From a virus, in IMG/VR virus record IMGVR_UViG_3300030107_004720, positions 1 to 31,930 of that record: a stretch of DNA of 31,930 nt; one strand, written 5' to 3'. The notes under the pieces were generated by a model. It did not search any database and was not told the DNA's origin. It worked only from the letters and a program-made list of their open reading frames with translations. This document shows positions 1-6,989 of the stretch, one piece after another (the first letter of the stretch is position 1; each line of letters begins with the position of its first letter). The translations under genes and the position numbers were made by a program.

Positions 1-1028
1 AGACTGGTAGTGTAATTGGTAGATCTTTTACTCAAGATGGAGATATAAATCCAGGTAAAGTACCTATTCAAGAAATACAATCAAGTAATGGAGGTGCTAA
101 AATGCAAAGTTTAATTACCACATATAACTATTATTTGCAAATGATAAGAGATGTAACCGGGTTGAACGAAGCTAGAGACGGTAGTATGCCAGATAAAAAT
201 GCTTTAGTTGGAGTGCAAAAACTTGCTGCTGCAAATAGTAACACAGCTACTAGACATATATTACAAGCTGGATTGTATTTAACGGCTGAAACAGCGCAAT
301 GTTTATCACTTAGAATATCTGATATTATAGAGTATTCACCTACTAAAGACGCTTTTATTCAAGCTATAGGTACTCATAATGTAGCTACTTTGGAAGAATT
401 AAAACAATTGCATCTTTATGATTTTGGTATATTTATAAATCTTCAACCAGATGAAGAAGAAAAAGCTATACTTGAAAATAATATTCAAATGGCTATACAA
501 CAACAGAGTATAGATTTAGAAGATGCTATCGACCTTAGAGAGATTAAAAATGTAAAATTAGCTAACCAATTACTAAAAATACGTAGACAGAAAAAACAAG
601 ATAAAGATAGATTAGAGCAAGAAAGAAATATACAATTACAATCTGAGGCAAATCAACAATCAGCTGCTGCTGCTGCTCAATCTGAAATTCAAAAAAATGA
701 AGCTTTAACTAACTCTAAAGCTCAATTAGAACAAATTAAAGCTGGATTAGAAGCTCAAAAAATGGCTCAAGAAGTTCAATACAAAAAAGAACTTATGCAA
801 ATGGAGTTTCAAATGAATATGCAACTAAAAGGATTAGAAGTTGATGGGATGAAAGAAAGAGAAAAACAGAAAGAAGATAGAAAAGATGAAAGAACAAAAA
901 TTCAAGCTTCTCAACAAAGTGAAATGATTGAGCAAAGAAATAGTGGAAAACCACCTAAAAACTTTGAGTCCGCAGGTAATGATATACTAAGTGGCGGATT
1001 TGATTTAGGTGCATTTGACCCTAAGTAA
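1..1028 (+). CDS. Portal protein, C-terminal part (5' end outside window)
   Basis: The reading frame is open from the first bases of the window (first full codon at base 3), so the gene begins upstream and 341 C-terminal residues are seen; the in-frame ATG at 102 is internal. The sequence around GLNEARDGSMPDKNALVG, followed by KLAAANSNTATRHIL and the DLREIKNVKLANQLLKIRR stretch, matches what I know of portal proteins in crAss-like and uncultured marine podoviruses. Such portals form the dodecameric DNA channel at one capsid vertex. After this comes a long charged, Gln/Ala/Lys-rich region with a short poly-Ala run, predicted coiled coil, and a Gly-rich end. It lies directly before the probable scaffold and capsid genes, the usual place for a portal. 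The identification rests on family memory and synteny; the N-terminal portal core cannot be seen. Confidence 0.78.
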   Translation, partial: TGSVIGRSFTQDGDINPGKVPIQEIQSSNGGAKMQSLITTYNYYLQMIRDVTGLNEARDGSMPDKNALVGVQKLAAANSNTATRHILQAGLYLTAETAQCLSLRISDIIEYSPTKDAFIQAIGTHNVATLEELKQLHLYDFGIFINLQPDEEEKAILENNIQMAIQQQSIDLEDAIDLREIKNVKLANQLLKIRRQKKQDKDRLEQERNIQLQSEANQQSAAAAAQSEIQKNEALTNSKAQLEQIKAGLEAQKMAQEVQYKKELMQMEFQMNMQLKGLEVDGMKEREKQKEDRKDERTKIQASQQSEMIEQRNSGKPPKNFESAGNDILSGGFDLGAFDPK

Positions 1029-1041
1029 AAATTATTAATTA

Positions 1042-1056
1042 TTATTATATTATATT
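1042..1056 (+). promoter_or_regulatory. AT-only leader before start codon
   Basis: A run of only A and T, ending TTATATTATATT, abuts the ATG at 1057. Nearly the same string precedes the ATGs at 3812 and 4680. No Shine-Dalgarno sequence is present. It is probably an unstructured translation-initiation leader of the Bacteroidota type; a promoter role is possible but not shown. Confidence 0.35.
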
Positions 1057-2274
1057 ATGGAAGAAAAATTAAAAGAAGTAGTTGAAGAAACTACAACAAA
1101 TAACCAACAAGACCCAGGTGACGAAAACGTGGTGAAAGTTAATAAAAGTAAGTTTAAATCTGCAGATGATAACAATGTCACAAAAGTAGATTTAAGTAAA
1201 CCACCAAAACCAGTGGAAGATGAAGTTAAAAAAGATAACACTAACGACGAGGGAGTGGCTCCAAAGTCTGAGGATGCCGACACCCCAAAAGAACAAGAAG
1301 AAGTACAACCGGAAGCAAAAGCACAAGAAGAATCAGTACTAGAAGAAATTACTGATGAAGAAGTAAAAGAAGAAGTGAAAGAAGAAGTTGAAGAAGTAAA
1401 AGAAGAAGTTGAAGAAGCTATTGCTGAGGCTAAAAAAACTGGTAAACCTCTTCCTGAAAACATTCAAAAATTAATGGATTTCATGGAAGAAACTGGTGGG
1501 GATTTAAGTGATTATGTTAAGCTCAATCAAGATTATTCAAAACTAGATGATCAAAATCTATTATATGAATATTACAAGCAAACAAAACCTCATTTAAACA
1601 ATGAAGAAATTAACTTCCTTATGGAAGATTCGTTCTCTTACGATGAAGAAATTGATGAAGAAAGAGATATACGAAGAAAAAAATTAGCGTTAAAAGAGCA
1701 AGTTGCCGACGCTAGAGCCCATCTGGACGGGCAAAAGTCCAAATACTATGAAGAAATTAAAGCTGGTTCAAAACTCACGAGTGAGCAACAGAAAGCAATT
1801 GATTTCTTTAATAGATATAACAAGGAGTCAGAAGTAACTCAAAAGACAGCAAAAAAGAACTCTGATATTTTTAAACAAAAAACTAATCAAGTTTTTAACG
1901 ATAAATTCAAAGGTTTTGAATATAATGTTGGTGAAAAAAAATATAGATTCAATGTAAGCAATGCTGAGGAGATTAAGAGTACTCAAAGCGATATAAATAA
2001 TTTTACTAAAAAGTTTTTAGATAAAAATTCTACATTATCAGATGCTAAAGGTTATCATAAATCTCTATTTACAGCTATGAATGCAGATGCTGTTGCAAAG
2101 CATTTTTATGAACAAGGAAGAGCAGATGCTATGAAAAATAGTATTGCTAAATCTAAAAACATTAATATGGATCCGAGACAAAGTCATGGTGAAATTAAAA
2201 CTAGTGGATTAAAGTTCAAAGTATTAGGTGATAATTCTTCTGATTTTAAGTTTAAAATTAAAAATAATAAATAA
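1057..2274 (+). CDS. Probable capsid scaffolding protein, Glu/Lys-rich
   Basis: The 405-residue product is strongly acidic and low-complexity in its first ~135 residues, including a repeated E-E-V-K-E-E-V/EEVEE pattern at about residues 105-130 that should form coiled coil. The rest is helical and charged with almost no Cys, and ends in a basic Lys/Asn tail. I recognise no catalytic motif. Its position between portal and major capsid protein, its size and its helical charged composition fit a scaffolding protein, which organises the procapsid and is then lost. This is inference from context and composition, since scaffolds share little sequence. It starts at an ATG 28 bases after the portal stop, preceded by an A/T-only leader. 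A minor virion or cargo protein is the alternative. Confidence 0.5.
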   Translation: MEEKLKEVVEETTTNNQQDPGDENVVKVNKSKFKSADDNNVTKVDLSKPPKPVEDEVKKDNTNDEGVAPKSEDADTPKEQEEVQPEAKAQEESVLEEITDEEVKEEVKEEVEEVKEEVEEAIAEAKKTGKPLPENIQKLMDFMEETGGDLSDYVKLNQDYSKLDDQNLLYEYYKQTKPHLNNEEINFLMEDSFSYDEEIDEERDIRRKKLALKEQVADARAHLDGQKSKYYEEIKAGSKLTSEQQKAIDFFNRYNKESEVTQKTAKKNSDIFKQKTNQVFNDKFKGFEYNVGEKKYRFNVSNAEEIKSTQSDINNFTKKFLDKNSTLSDAKGYHKSLFTAMNADAVAKHFYEQGRADAMKNSIAKSKNINMDPRQSHGEIKTSGLKFKVLGDNSSDFKFKIKNNK

Positions 2275-2292
2275 CTTTAAAACAATTTAAAA

Positions 2293-3741
2293 ATGGCAAT
2301 TACAAGCGTTCCTGCGGGAACTATTACGCCCAACTCAACTCCAACCGCACTAGCATCTAATTACTTAGACTTTGCTGCGGGTACAAGTGACTGGGCACAA
2401 CAATATTTACCAGAACTTATGGAGAAAGAAGCAGAGATTTTTGGAAACAGAACTCTTTCTGGTTTTCTTTCACAAGTAGGTGCTGAAGAAGCTATGGCTG
2501 CTGATCAAGTAATTTGGTCTGAGCAAGGTAGATTACACATGGCTTTCAATGGAACATCAGTAAGTGGTGGTAATGGTGGTACAATTACAATAACTACAGA
2601 TATAGATGGTAATAATTATCAAACTGGTTCTACTAGATCACACCCTATCAGAAAAGGTGATATGGTATTAATATCTGATTCTACTACTACTACAACTGCT
2701 TACGTTGAAGGAATCAACAGTGCTGTAGCTACAAACACTATTGACGTGGGTACTTATACTGCCACAACTTTAATTAATGCTGGTATAGCTGATGGAGCTG
2801 TAACAGTATTAGTTTTTGGTTCTGAGTATGTAACGGGACAAGCTGGTAGAGATAATGGTAACGATCCTGCTCACAAAACCTACGGAAATCAACCAATTAT
2901 ATTAAAAGATATGTATGATGTATCAGGTTCTGATGCTGCTCATATTGGTTGGGTTGAAATTTCTGGAGAAGAAGGACAAAGCGGTTACTTATGGTACTTG
3001 AAGGCTGAAGGTGATACTAGAGCTAGATTTACTGATTACTTAGAAATGTCAATGTTAGAGGCTGAAAAAGTTAGTGGTACTACTCTAGTTGATTATCAAA
3101 CTTCTGGTATAGCTCCAAAAGGTACTGAAGGTTTATTTGCTGCTATTAAAGCAAGAGGTAACCAAAGTACTGGTATTACTGGTGTTAACGCTGCTACTGA
3201 TTTATCTGAGTTTGATTTAATGTTAGCAGAGTTTGATAGCAATGGTGCTATTGAAGAAAACATGATGTTTGTTGACAGGTCTACGTCTTTAGCGATAGAT
3301 GACATGTTAGCTTCTATGAATTCTTATGGTGCTGGTGGTACTTCTTATGGAGTGTTTAGTAACTCTGAAGATATGGCGTTAAATTTAGGCTTCTCTGGTT
3401 TTAGACGTGGATCTTATGATTTCTATAAGTCTGATTGGAAATATTTAAACGACAAAGCTGGAAGAGGTGCAATGATTGACACTGTAACTAATGTAAGAGG
3501 AGTTGTAGTACCAGCGGGTACATCTTCTGTTTATGACCAAACATTAGGTAAGAATATGAAACGACCATTTCTACATGTTAGATATAGAGCTTCACAAACT
3601 GAGTCTAGAAGATTAAAAACTTGGATCACTGGTTCGGTTGGTGGTGCTGTTACATCTGATTTAGACGCGATGGAAGTACACTATTTATCTGAAAGATGTT
3701 TAGTTACACAAGGTGCAAATAACTTTATGTTATTGAACTAA
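2293..3741 (+). CDS. Major capsid protein
   Basis: The 482-residue protein begins with an extended N-arm (MAITSVPAGTITPNSTPTAL) and a segment NYLDFAAGTSDWAQQYLPEL that I recognise from major head proteins of marine podoviruses and crAss-like phages. A beta-rich Ser/Thr/Gly insertion follows (about residues 85-175, including HPIRKGDMVLIS), which looks like the surface insertion domain of an HK97-fold subunit. The C-terminal part ends in LVTQGANNFMLLN, typical of these proteins. The gene follows the probable scaffold at 18 bases and is followed at once by a strong intrinsic terminator, as expected of the most highly expressed virion gene. The start is the first ATG of the frame, after A-rich sequence without Shine-Dalgarno. 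HK97 fold is family knowledge, not seen directly. Confidence 0.82.
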   Translation: MAITSVPAGTITPNSTPTALASNYLDFAAGTSDWAQQYLPELMEKEAEIFGNRTLSGFLSQVGAEEAMAADQVIWSEQGRLHMAFNGTSVSGGNGGTITITTDIDGNNYQTGSTRSHPIRKGDMVLISDSTTTTTAYVEGINSAVATNTIDVGTYTATTLINAGIADGAVTVLVFGSEYVTGQAGRDNGNDPAHKTYGNQPIILKDMYDVSGSDAAHIGWVEISGEEGQSGYLWYLKAEGDTRARFTDYLEMSMLEAEKVSGTTLVDYQTSGIAPKGTEGLFAAIKARGNQSTGITGVNAATDLSEFDLMLAEFDSNGAIEENMMFVDRSTSLAIDDMLASMNSYGAGGTSYGVFSNSEDMALNLGFSGFRRGSYDFYKSDWKYLNDKAGRGAMIDTVTNVRGVVVPAGTSSVYDQTLGKNMKRPFLHVRYRASQTESRRLKTWITGSVGGAVTSDLDAMEVHYLSERCLVTQGANNFMLLN

Positions 3742-3750
3742 TCAATTTTT

Positions 3751-3787
3751 AAAAGTGTTGGGGCTTCGGCCTCAACTCTTTTATTTT
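3751..3787 (+). terminator. Intrinsic terminator with UUCG tetraloop after capsid gene
   Basis: Bases 3751-3764 pair with 3769-3782 around a TTCG loop closed by C-G, the exceptionally stable cUUCGg form. The stem is up to 14 pairs with one T-T mismatch (3756/3777) and one G-U pair. The 3' arm runs into CTTTTATTTTATT, a T-rich tract. It starts nine bases after the capsid stop codon. It probably ends or attenuates transcription and protects the abundant capsid transcript; partial read-through must supply the downstream genes unless a promoter follows. Confidence 0.85.
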
Positions 3788-3796
3788 ATTAATTTT

Positions 3797-3811
3797 ATTA
3801 TATATTATATT
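3797..3811 (+). promoter_or_regulatory. AT-only leader before start codon
   Basis: The A/T-only string ending ATATATTATATT abuts the ATG at 3812 and is almost identical to that before the ATG at 1057. It separates the terminator from the next gene and has no Shine-Dalgarno element. The close match at three starts argues for a selected initiation context. A promoter could lie here, since it follows a terminator, but no clear TAnnTTTG box is evident. Confidence 0.35.
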
Positions 3812-4624
3812 ATGGCAAAGAAAAAAGAAAACAAAAAAGAAAACACAGTAGTTGAAGAAACTACAATGGTTGTAGAACAGCCAAAAACAAATAAAAAAGA
3901 TAATTGGGAGTATAAAACAAGAGTGTACATGCTCGCGAATCGCCAACAACCATTAAGTTATACTATTAGATCTTCTAATATATTTTACTTTGACGAAGAA
4001 AAAGGATATGAAAGAGAGTTAAAGTATTGTGAAAATCAAAGAACTTGTTTTGTTGACGAGATGCAAGGTGAACAAAGATTATCGCATATAATTTTTAGAA
4101 GAGGAGCTATTGTTGTTCCAAAAGAAAAAACAACATTGCAAAAATTACTTTCTTTATATCATCCTCATAGAGATAAAATCTTTTACGAAGACAAACCTGA
4201 AGAAAAAGCTGCAGACGAGGTTTTAGATATAGAAGTAGAAATAGAAGCTTTAAATACTGCTAAAAACTTAGATATCGATATGGCAGAAGCTGTTATGCGT
4301 GTAGAGATTGGTTCTAAGGTATCAGAGATGAGTTCTAAAGAAATTAGACGAGATTTATTATTATATGCTAAGAAGAACCCTCAATTGTTCTTAGATTTAG
4401 TAAATGATGAAAATGTTCAACTTAGAAACTTTGGTATTAAAGCAACTGAAATGAACATAATAACATTATCTTCTGATCAAAGAACATTTAGATGGACTTC
4501 TAATGATAGAAAATTATTAAATGTTCCATTTGATGAGCATCCATATTCAGCTTTAGCTGCTTGGTTTAAAACTGATGAAGGAATGGAGATTTACTCCAAT
4601 ATAGAAAAAAGATTAAATTCTTAA
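3812..4624 (+). CDS. Conserved-type virion protein of unknown function (270 aa)
   Basis: The start chosen is the ATG at 3812. An in-frame GTG at 3755 would add 19 residues, but those codons lie inside the terminator hairpin and encode an implausible hydrophobic stretch. The N-terminus is Lys/Glu-rich and flexible (AKKKENKKEN). Next comes a compact segment with WEYKTRVYMLANRQQPLSY and IIFRRGAIVVPKEKTTLQKL, then helical charged sequence, and a C-terminal part beginning near LSSDQRTFRWTSNDRK. I recall similar proteins directly after the capsid gene in marine podoviruses, but no function is known to me. There are no catalytic motifs, signal peptide or membrane segment. A capsid-associated or head-completion role is a guess from position. 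Confidence 0.72.
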   Translation: MAKKKENKKENTVVEETTMVVEQPKTNKKDNWEYKTRVYMLANRQQPLSYTIRSSNIFYFDEEKGYERELKYCENQRTCFVDEMQGEQRLSHIIFRRGAIVVPKEKTTLQKLLSLYHPHRDKIFYEDKPEEKAADEVLDIEVEIEALNTAKNLDIDMAEAVMRVEIGSKVSEMSSKEIRRDLLLYAKKNPQLFLDLVNDENVQLRNFGIKATEMNIITLSSDQRTFRWTSNDRKLLNVPFDEHPYSALAAWFKTDEGMEIYSNIEKRLNS

Positions 4625-4630
4625 TCAAAC

Positions 4631-4667
4631 TGTAGAGCGGTCGCCCTACGGGGCGATCGTAACTACA
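4631..4667 (+). terminator. Stable hairpin with UACG tetraloop (terminator-like or processing site)
   Basis: Nine pairs (4638-4646 with 4651-4659, one G-U) enclose the loop TACG closed by C-G, a UNCG-type tetraloop. An outer five-pair helix (TGTAG at 4631 with CTACA ending 4667) extends it across a small internal loop. The stem is GC-rich in otherwise AT-rich DNA. No T-run follows, so it may be a weak terminator, an RNase-processing site or a 3' stabiliser rather than a classical intrinsic terminator. It lies seven bases after the upstream stop. Confidence 0.65.
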
Positions 4668-4679
4668 AAATTATATTAT
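4668..4679 (+). promoter_or_regulatory. AT-only leader before start codon
   Basis: The string AAATTATATTAT directly precedes the ATG at 4680 and shares its core with the leaders at 1057 and 3812. It sits immediately after the UACG hairpin. There is no Shine-Dalgarno sequence. Confidence 0.3.
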
Positions 4680-4856
4680 ATGGAAAAAAAGAAATCAAAA
4701 GGGTTAGGCGATACAATAGAAAAAATTACAAAAGCAACAGGAATAAAAAAAGTTGTTGACAAAGTTAGTGAGGTTACAGGTAAAGACTGTGGTTGTGGAA
4801 AAAGAAAAGATGTATTAAACGAACTGTTTCCTTATAACTATAATACATACAAATAA
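4680..4856 (+). CDS. Small CGCG-motif protein (58 aa), unknown function
   Basis: A short gene begins at the ATG at 4680 and its TAA shares one base with the ATG of the next gene (TAATG), a tight translational coupling that supports it being real. The product is basic and helical (MEKKKSKGLGDTIEKITKAT), then has KDCGCGKRKDVLNELFP and a Tyr/Asn-rich end. The two Cys in CGCGKRK could bind a metal or form a disulphide, but two are too few for a complete zinc site in one monomer. I recall small proteins of this GLGDTIEKIT...CGCGKRK type near the head-tail genes of marine and crAss-like phages, without a known function. A small head-completion or decoration protein is possible. Confidence 0.85.
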   Translation: MEKKKSKGLGDTIEKITKATGIKKVVDKVSEVTGKDCGCGKRKDVLNELFPYNYNTYK

Positions 4857-5602
4857 TGGTAAATGTAGATACAGTATATCAAAAAGTTTTAGTTTTAGCA
4901 AATAAAGAACAACGAGGCTATATAACACCTCAAGAGTTTAATTTATATGCTAAGCAGGCTCAATTAGAAATAGTTAATCAATACTTCTATGATTTAGATC
5001 AATTTAGTAAAAGATCAAGAGTAGGTGGTTATAGTACTGAGTATTCAGATATGGTAGAGCTAATAAATGAAAAATTAGCTTTTTTAAAAATGGAAGATAC
5101 TGTTGCGGGTGTTGTAGCTAATACAGCTACAGATTTAGTACCGGTCGGTGGACAAACTATTTTAAGATTAGGATCTGTATTAACAGATGATACGGCTATT
5201 CAACTAGAAGAATTTCACGAAGTAACTATAGATGAGTTTTACCGAAACGAATCTACTCCATTAACTAAAACTAGTAATATGTTTCCTTGTTTTTATTCAA
5301 TTAAAAGTACGGTGGCCGGTAGTAATATAACTTCAATTACTTTAAACACGCAGCTTGGAAATGGAAATATTAAATATACTTTTATAAAAAAACCAGAAGA
5401 GGTAGAATGGGGGTATGTGGTTTTGGGTGAAAAAGCTTTATATGATTCATCAACCTCAATAGATTTTGAGGTGCATCCTATGGAAGAAATAGAATTAGTT
5501 TATAAAATATTAAAAATAGCTGGTATTTCTATGAAAAGAGAAGATATAGTTAGATCTAGTCAAGCTATGGAAGCATTACAAAATCAAAACGAAAAACTAT
5601 AA
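4856..5602 (+). CDS. Probable head-tail adaptor / ring protein (248 aa)
   Basis: The N-terminus NVDTVYQKVLVLANKEQRGY followed by ITPQEFNLYAKQAQLEIVNQ is a signature I associate with small connector proteins in crAss-like and marine podoviruses. A central beta-rich part follows (about residues 85-200, e.g. TVAGVVANTATDLVPVGGQT), and a helical C-terminus contains ELVYKILKIAGISMKREDIV. The pattern of helices, beta sandwich and C-terminal helix fits a ring/adaptor below the portal. The gene overlaps the preceding 58-residue gene by one base and is followed after three bases by another adaptor-like gene, so the three form one translational unit. No enzymatic motif is seen. The exact ring position is not determinable here. 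Confidence 0.6.
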   Translation: MVNVDTVYQKVLVLANKEQRGYITPQEFNLYAKQAQLEIVNQYFYDLDQFSKRSRVGGYSTEYSDMVELINEKLAFLKMEDTVAGVVANTATDLVPVGGQTILRLGSVLTDDTAIQLEEFHEVTIDEFYRNESTPLTKTSNMFPCFYSIKSTVAGSNITSITLNTQLGNGNIKYTFIKKPEEVEWGYVVLGEKALYDSSTSIDFEVHPMEEIELVYKILKIAGISMKREDIVRSSQAMEALQNQNEKL

Positions 5603-5605
5603 AAA

Positions 5606-6985
5606 ATGGCATTATTAACACAATCACAGGCAGAATACTATAATGATCAAGATTATGGTAATTACCAATTCACATCTTTAAAAGACTTAGTTAATCAATT
5701 CATGATTGGATATGTTGGTGATAATAAGTTGATAAGTAGAGTTAACAAAACAGATGTAATTTTCCATGCTAAAAGAGCATTGCAAGAATTATCTTTTGAT
5801 GTGTTTAAATCTTGTAAAGCGCAAGAATATGATATTCCAAGTAACTTAACAATGCCTTTACCTCAAGATTACGTTAATTACACTAAAATAAGTTGGGTAG
5901 ATAGTGCTGGCATAAAACACAGGTTATATCCAACTTTATGTAAAACAGGTAATCCAGACAGGTATCAACAAGATGCAAATGGTGATTTTAATTTTACTTC
6001 AGTCCTTGAAGGACCTGGTGATGGTAATTTAATAAATACTGGTGATTTATTAAATACAACATTAGAAGGTGGAACACAAGGATGGTGTGTAAACTGTGCT
6101 GCAAAAAGTGGTGTTTTTCAAGGTCGTAACGCTGTTTGGGGTCCTTCTAACGCTGCGGCTATATCTACATCCACAATGTGGCATCATTACCAAAATAAAC
6201 TTTGTCTTTATAATGGAACAAATTTTAGAACCATAAGATATACCGGTTTACCAATAGTTGATGGCGAAAAATATTCTTTAACTTTTACATTAAGTAATTA
6301 TGTTGCTGGTACTTATAGTTTTTTTCTCACTGATAGTAGCGGTTCACAAGTGCAAACAATTAATTATACTGCAGATGGAACTTATACTGTAGAAATAGAT
6401 ATGTCTACAGCTACATTTGTTACAGGGTGGACTCCTGGGACGTTATCTTTTAGAAATGACAACACGGGTTCAGGTAGTGACTCTGTATGTATAGATAATA
6501 TTTCTCTTGTAAAAGTAGGTGATGAAGCAAGCTCTACTACGTGGGATAATTATAGATCTAACACTCCTTCTGAAAACAATAATAATGACTACGAAGATGA
6601 CGTTTATTGGCCTTATGAAGGCGAGAGATATGGATTAGACCCTTCTCATGCTCAGGCTAATGGTTCGTTTTTTATAGATTGCAAACTAGGCAAAATACAT
6701 TTTAGTTCTAATGTAGCTGGAAAAACAGTTGTATTGGATTATATAAGTGATAGTCTTGGTACTGACGAAGAGATGCAAGTTCATAAATTTGCTGAAGAAG
6801 CTATGTATAAATGGATTTTATATGCTATAATATCAACAAGATTTGGTATTGCTGAGTCAATTGTAAGGCGTTATAAAAAAGAAAAATTTGCTGAAATTAG
6901 AAAAGCAAAATTAAGATTATCTAATATTAAGATAGAAGAAATAACTCAAATTTTAAGAGGTAAGTCTAAACAAATTAAACATTAA
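5606..6985 (+). CDS. Probable adaptor/tail protein with inserted carbohydrate-binding-like domain (459 aa)
   Basis: Residues 1-138 (SLKDLVNQFMIGYVGDNKLI, then HAKRALQELSFDVFKS and PLPQDYVNYTKISWVD) and residues ~340-459 (KIHFSSNVAGKTVVLDYISD, then EEAMYKWILYAIISTRFGI and a basic helical tail) form a typical marine-phage connector or gp4-like protein. Between them, residues 139-304 are a separate beta-rich unit. It begins NLINTGDLLNTTLEGGTQGW, contains GEKYSLTFTLSNYVAGTYSF, and ends near VCIDNISLVKV. That closing D-N-[IV]-S-L with a preceding Gly/Asn-rich loop is the pattern of CBM4/9-like (CenC-type) jelly-roll domains, which bind glycans. Without this unit the protein would be about 290 residues, close to its upstream neighbour. 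An Asn/Asp/Glu-rich linker (residues ~305-335) follows it. The core role is inferred from context; the insertion is read directly from the sequence. Confidence 0.65.
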   Translation: MALLTQSQAEYYNDQDYGNYQFTSLKDLVNQFMIGYVGDNKLISRVNKTDVIFHAKRALQELSFDVFKSCKAQEYDIPSNLTMPLPQDYVNYTKISWVDSAGIKHRLYPTLCKTGNPDRYQQDANGDFNFTSVLEGPGDGNLINTGDLLNTTLEGGTQGWCVNCAAKSGVFQGRNAVWGPSNAAAISTSTMWHHYQNKLCLYNGTNFRTIRYTGLPIVDGEKYSLTFTLSNYVAGTYSFFLTDSSGSQVQTINYTADGTYTVEIDMSTATFVTGWTPGTLSFRNDNTGSGSDSVCIDNISLVKVGDEASSTTWDNYRSNTPSENNNNDYEDDVYWPYEGERYGLDPSHAQANGSFFIDCKLGKIHFSSNVAGKTVVLDYISDSLGTDEEMQVHKFAEEAMYKWILYAIISTRFGIAESIVRRYKKEKFAEIRKAKLRLSNIKIEEITQILRGKSKQIKH

Positions 6986-6989
6986 TTAA

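Noticed and set aside
1050-1463. 137-codon open frame on the minus strand, Ser/Thr/Phe-rich
   Set aside because: It is the complement of the Glu/Lys-rich low-complexity start of the probable scaffold gene; composition is explained by GAA-rich codons.
3755-3811. In-frame GTG giving a 19-residue N-terminal extension of the post-capsid gene
   Set aside because: These codons form the UUCG terminator hairpin and its T-rich tail; the ATG at 3812 has the same A/T leader as other starts.
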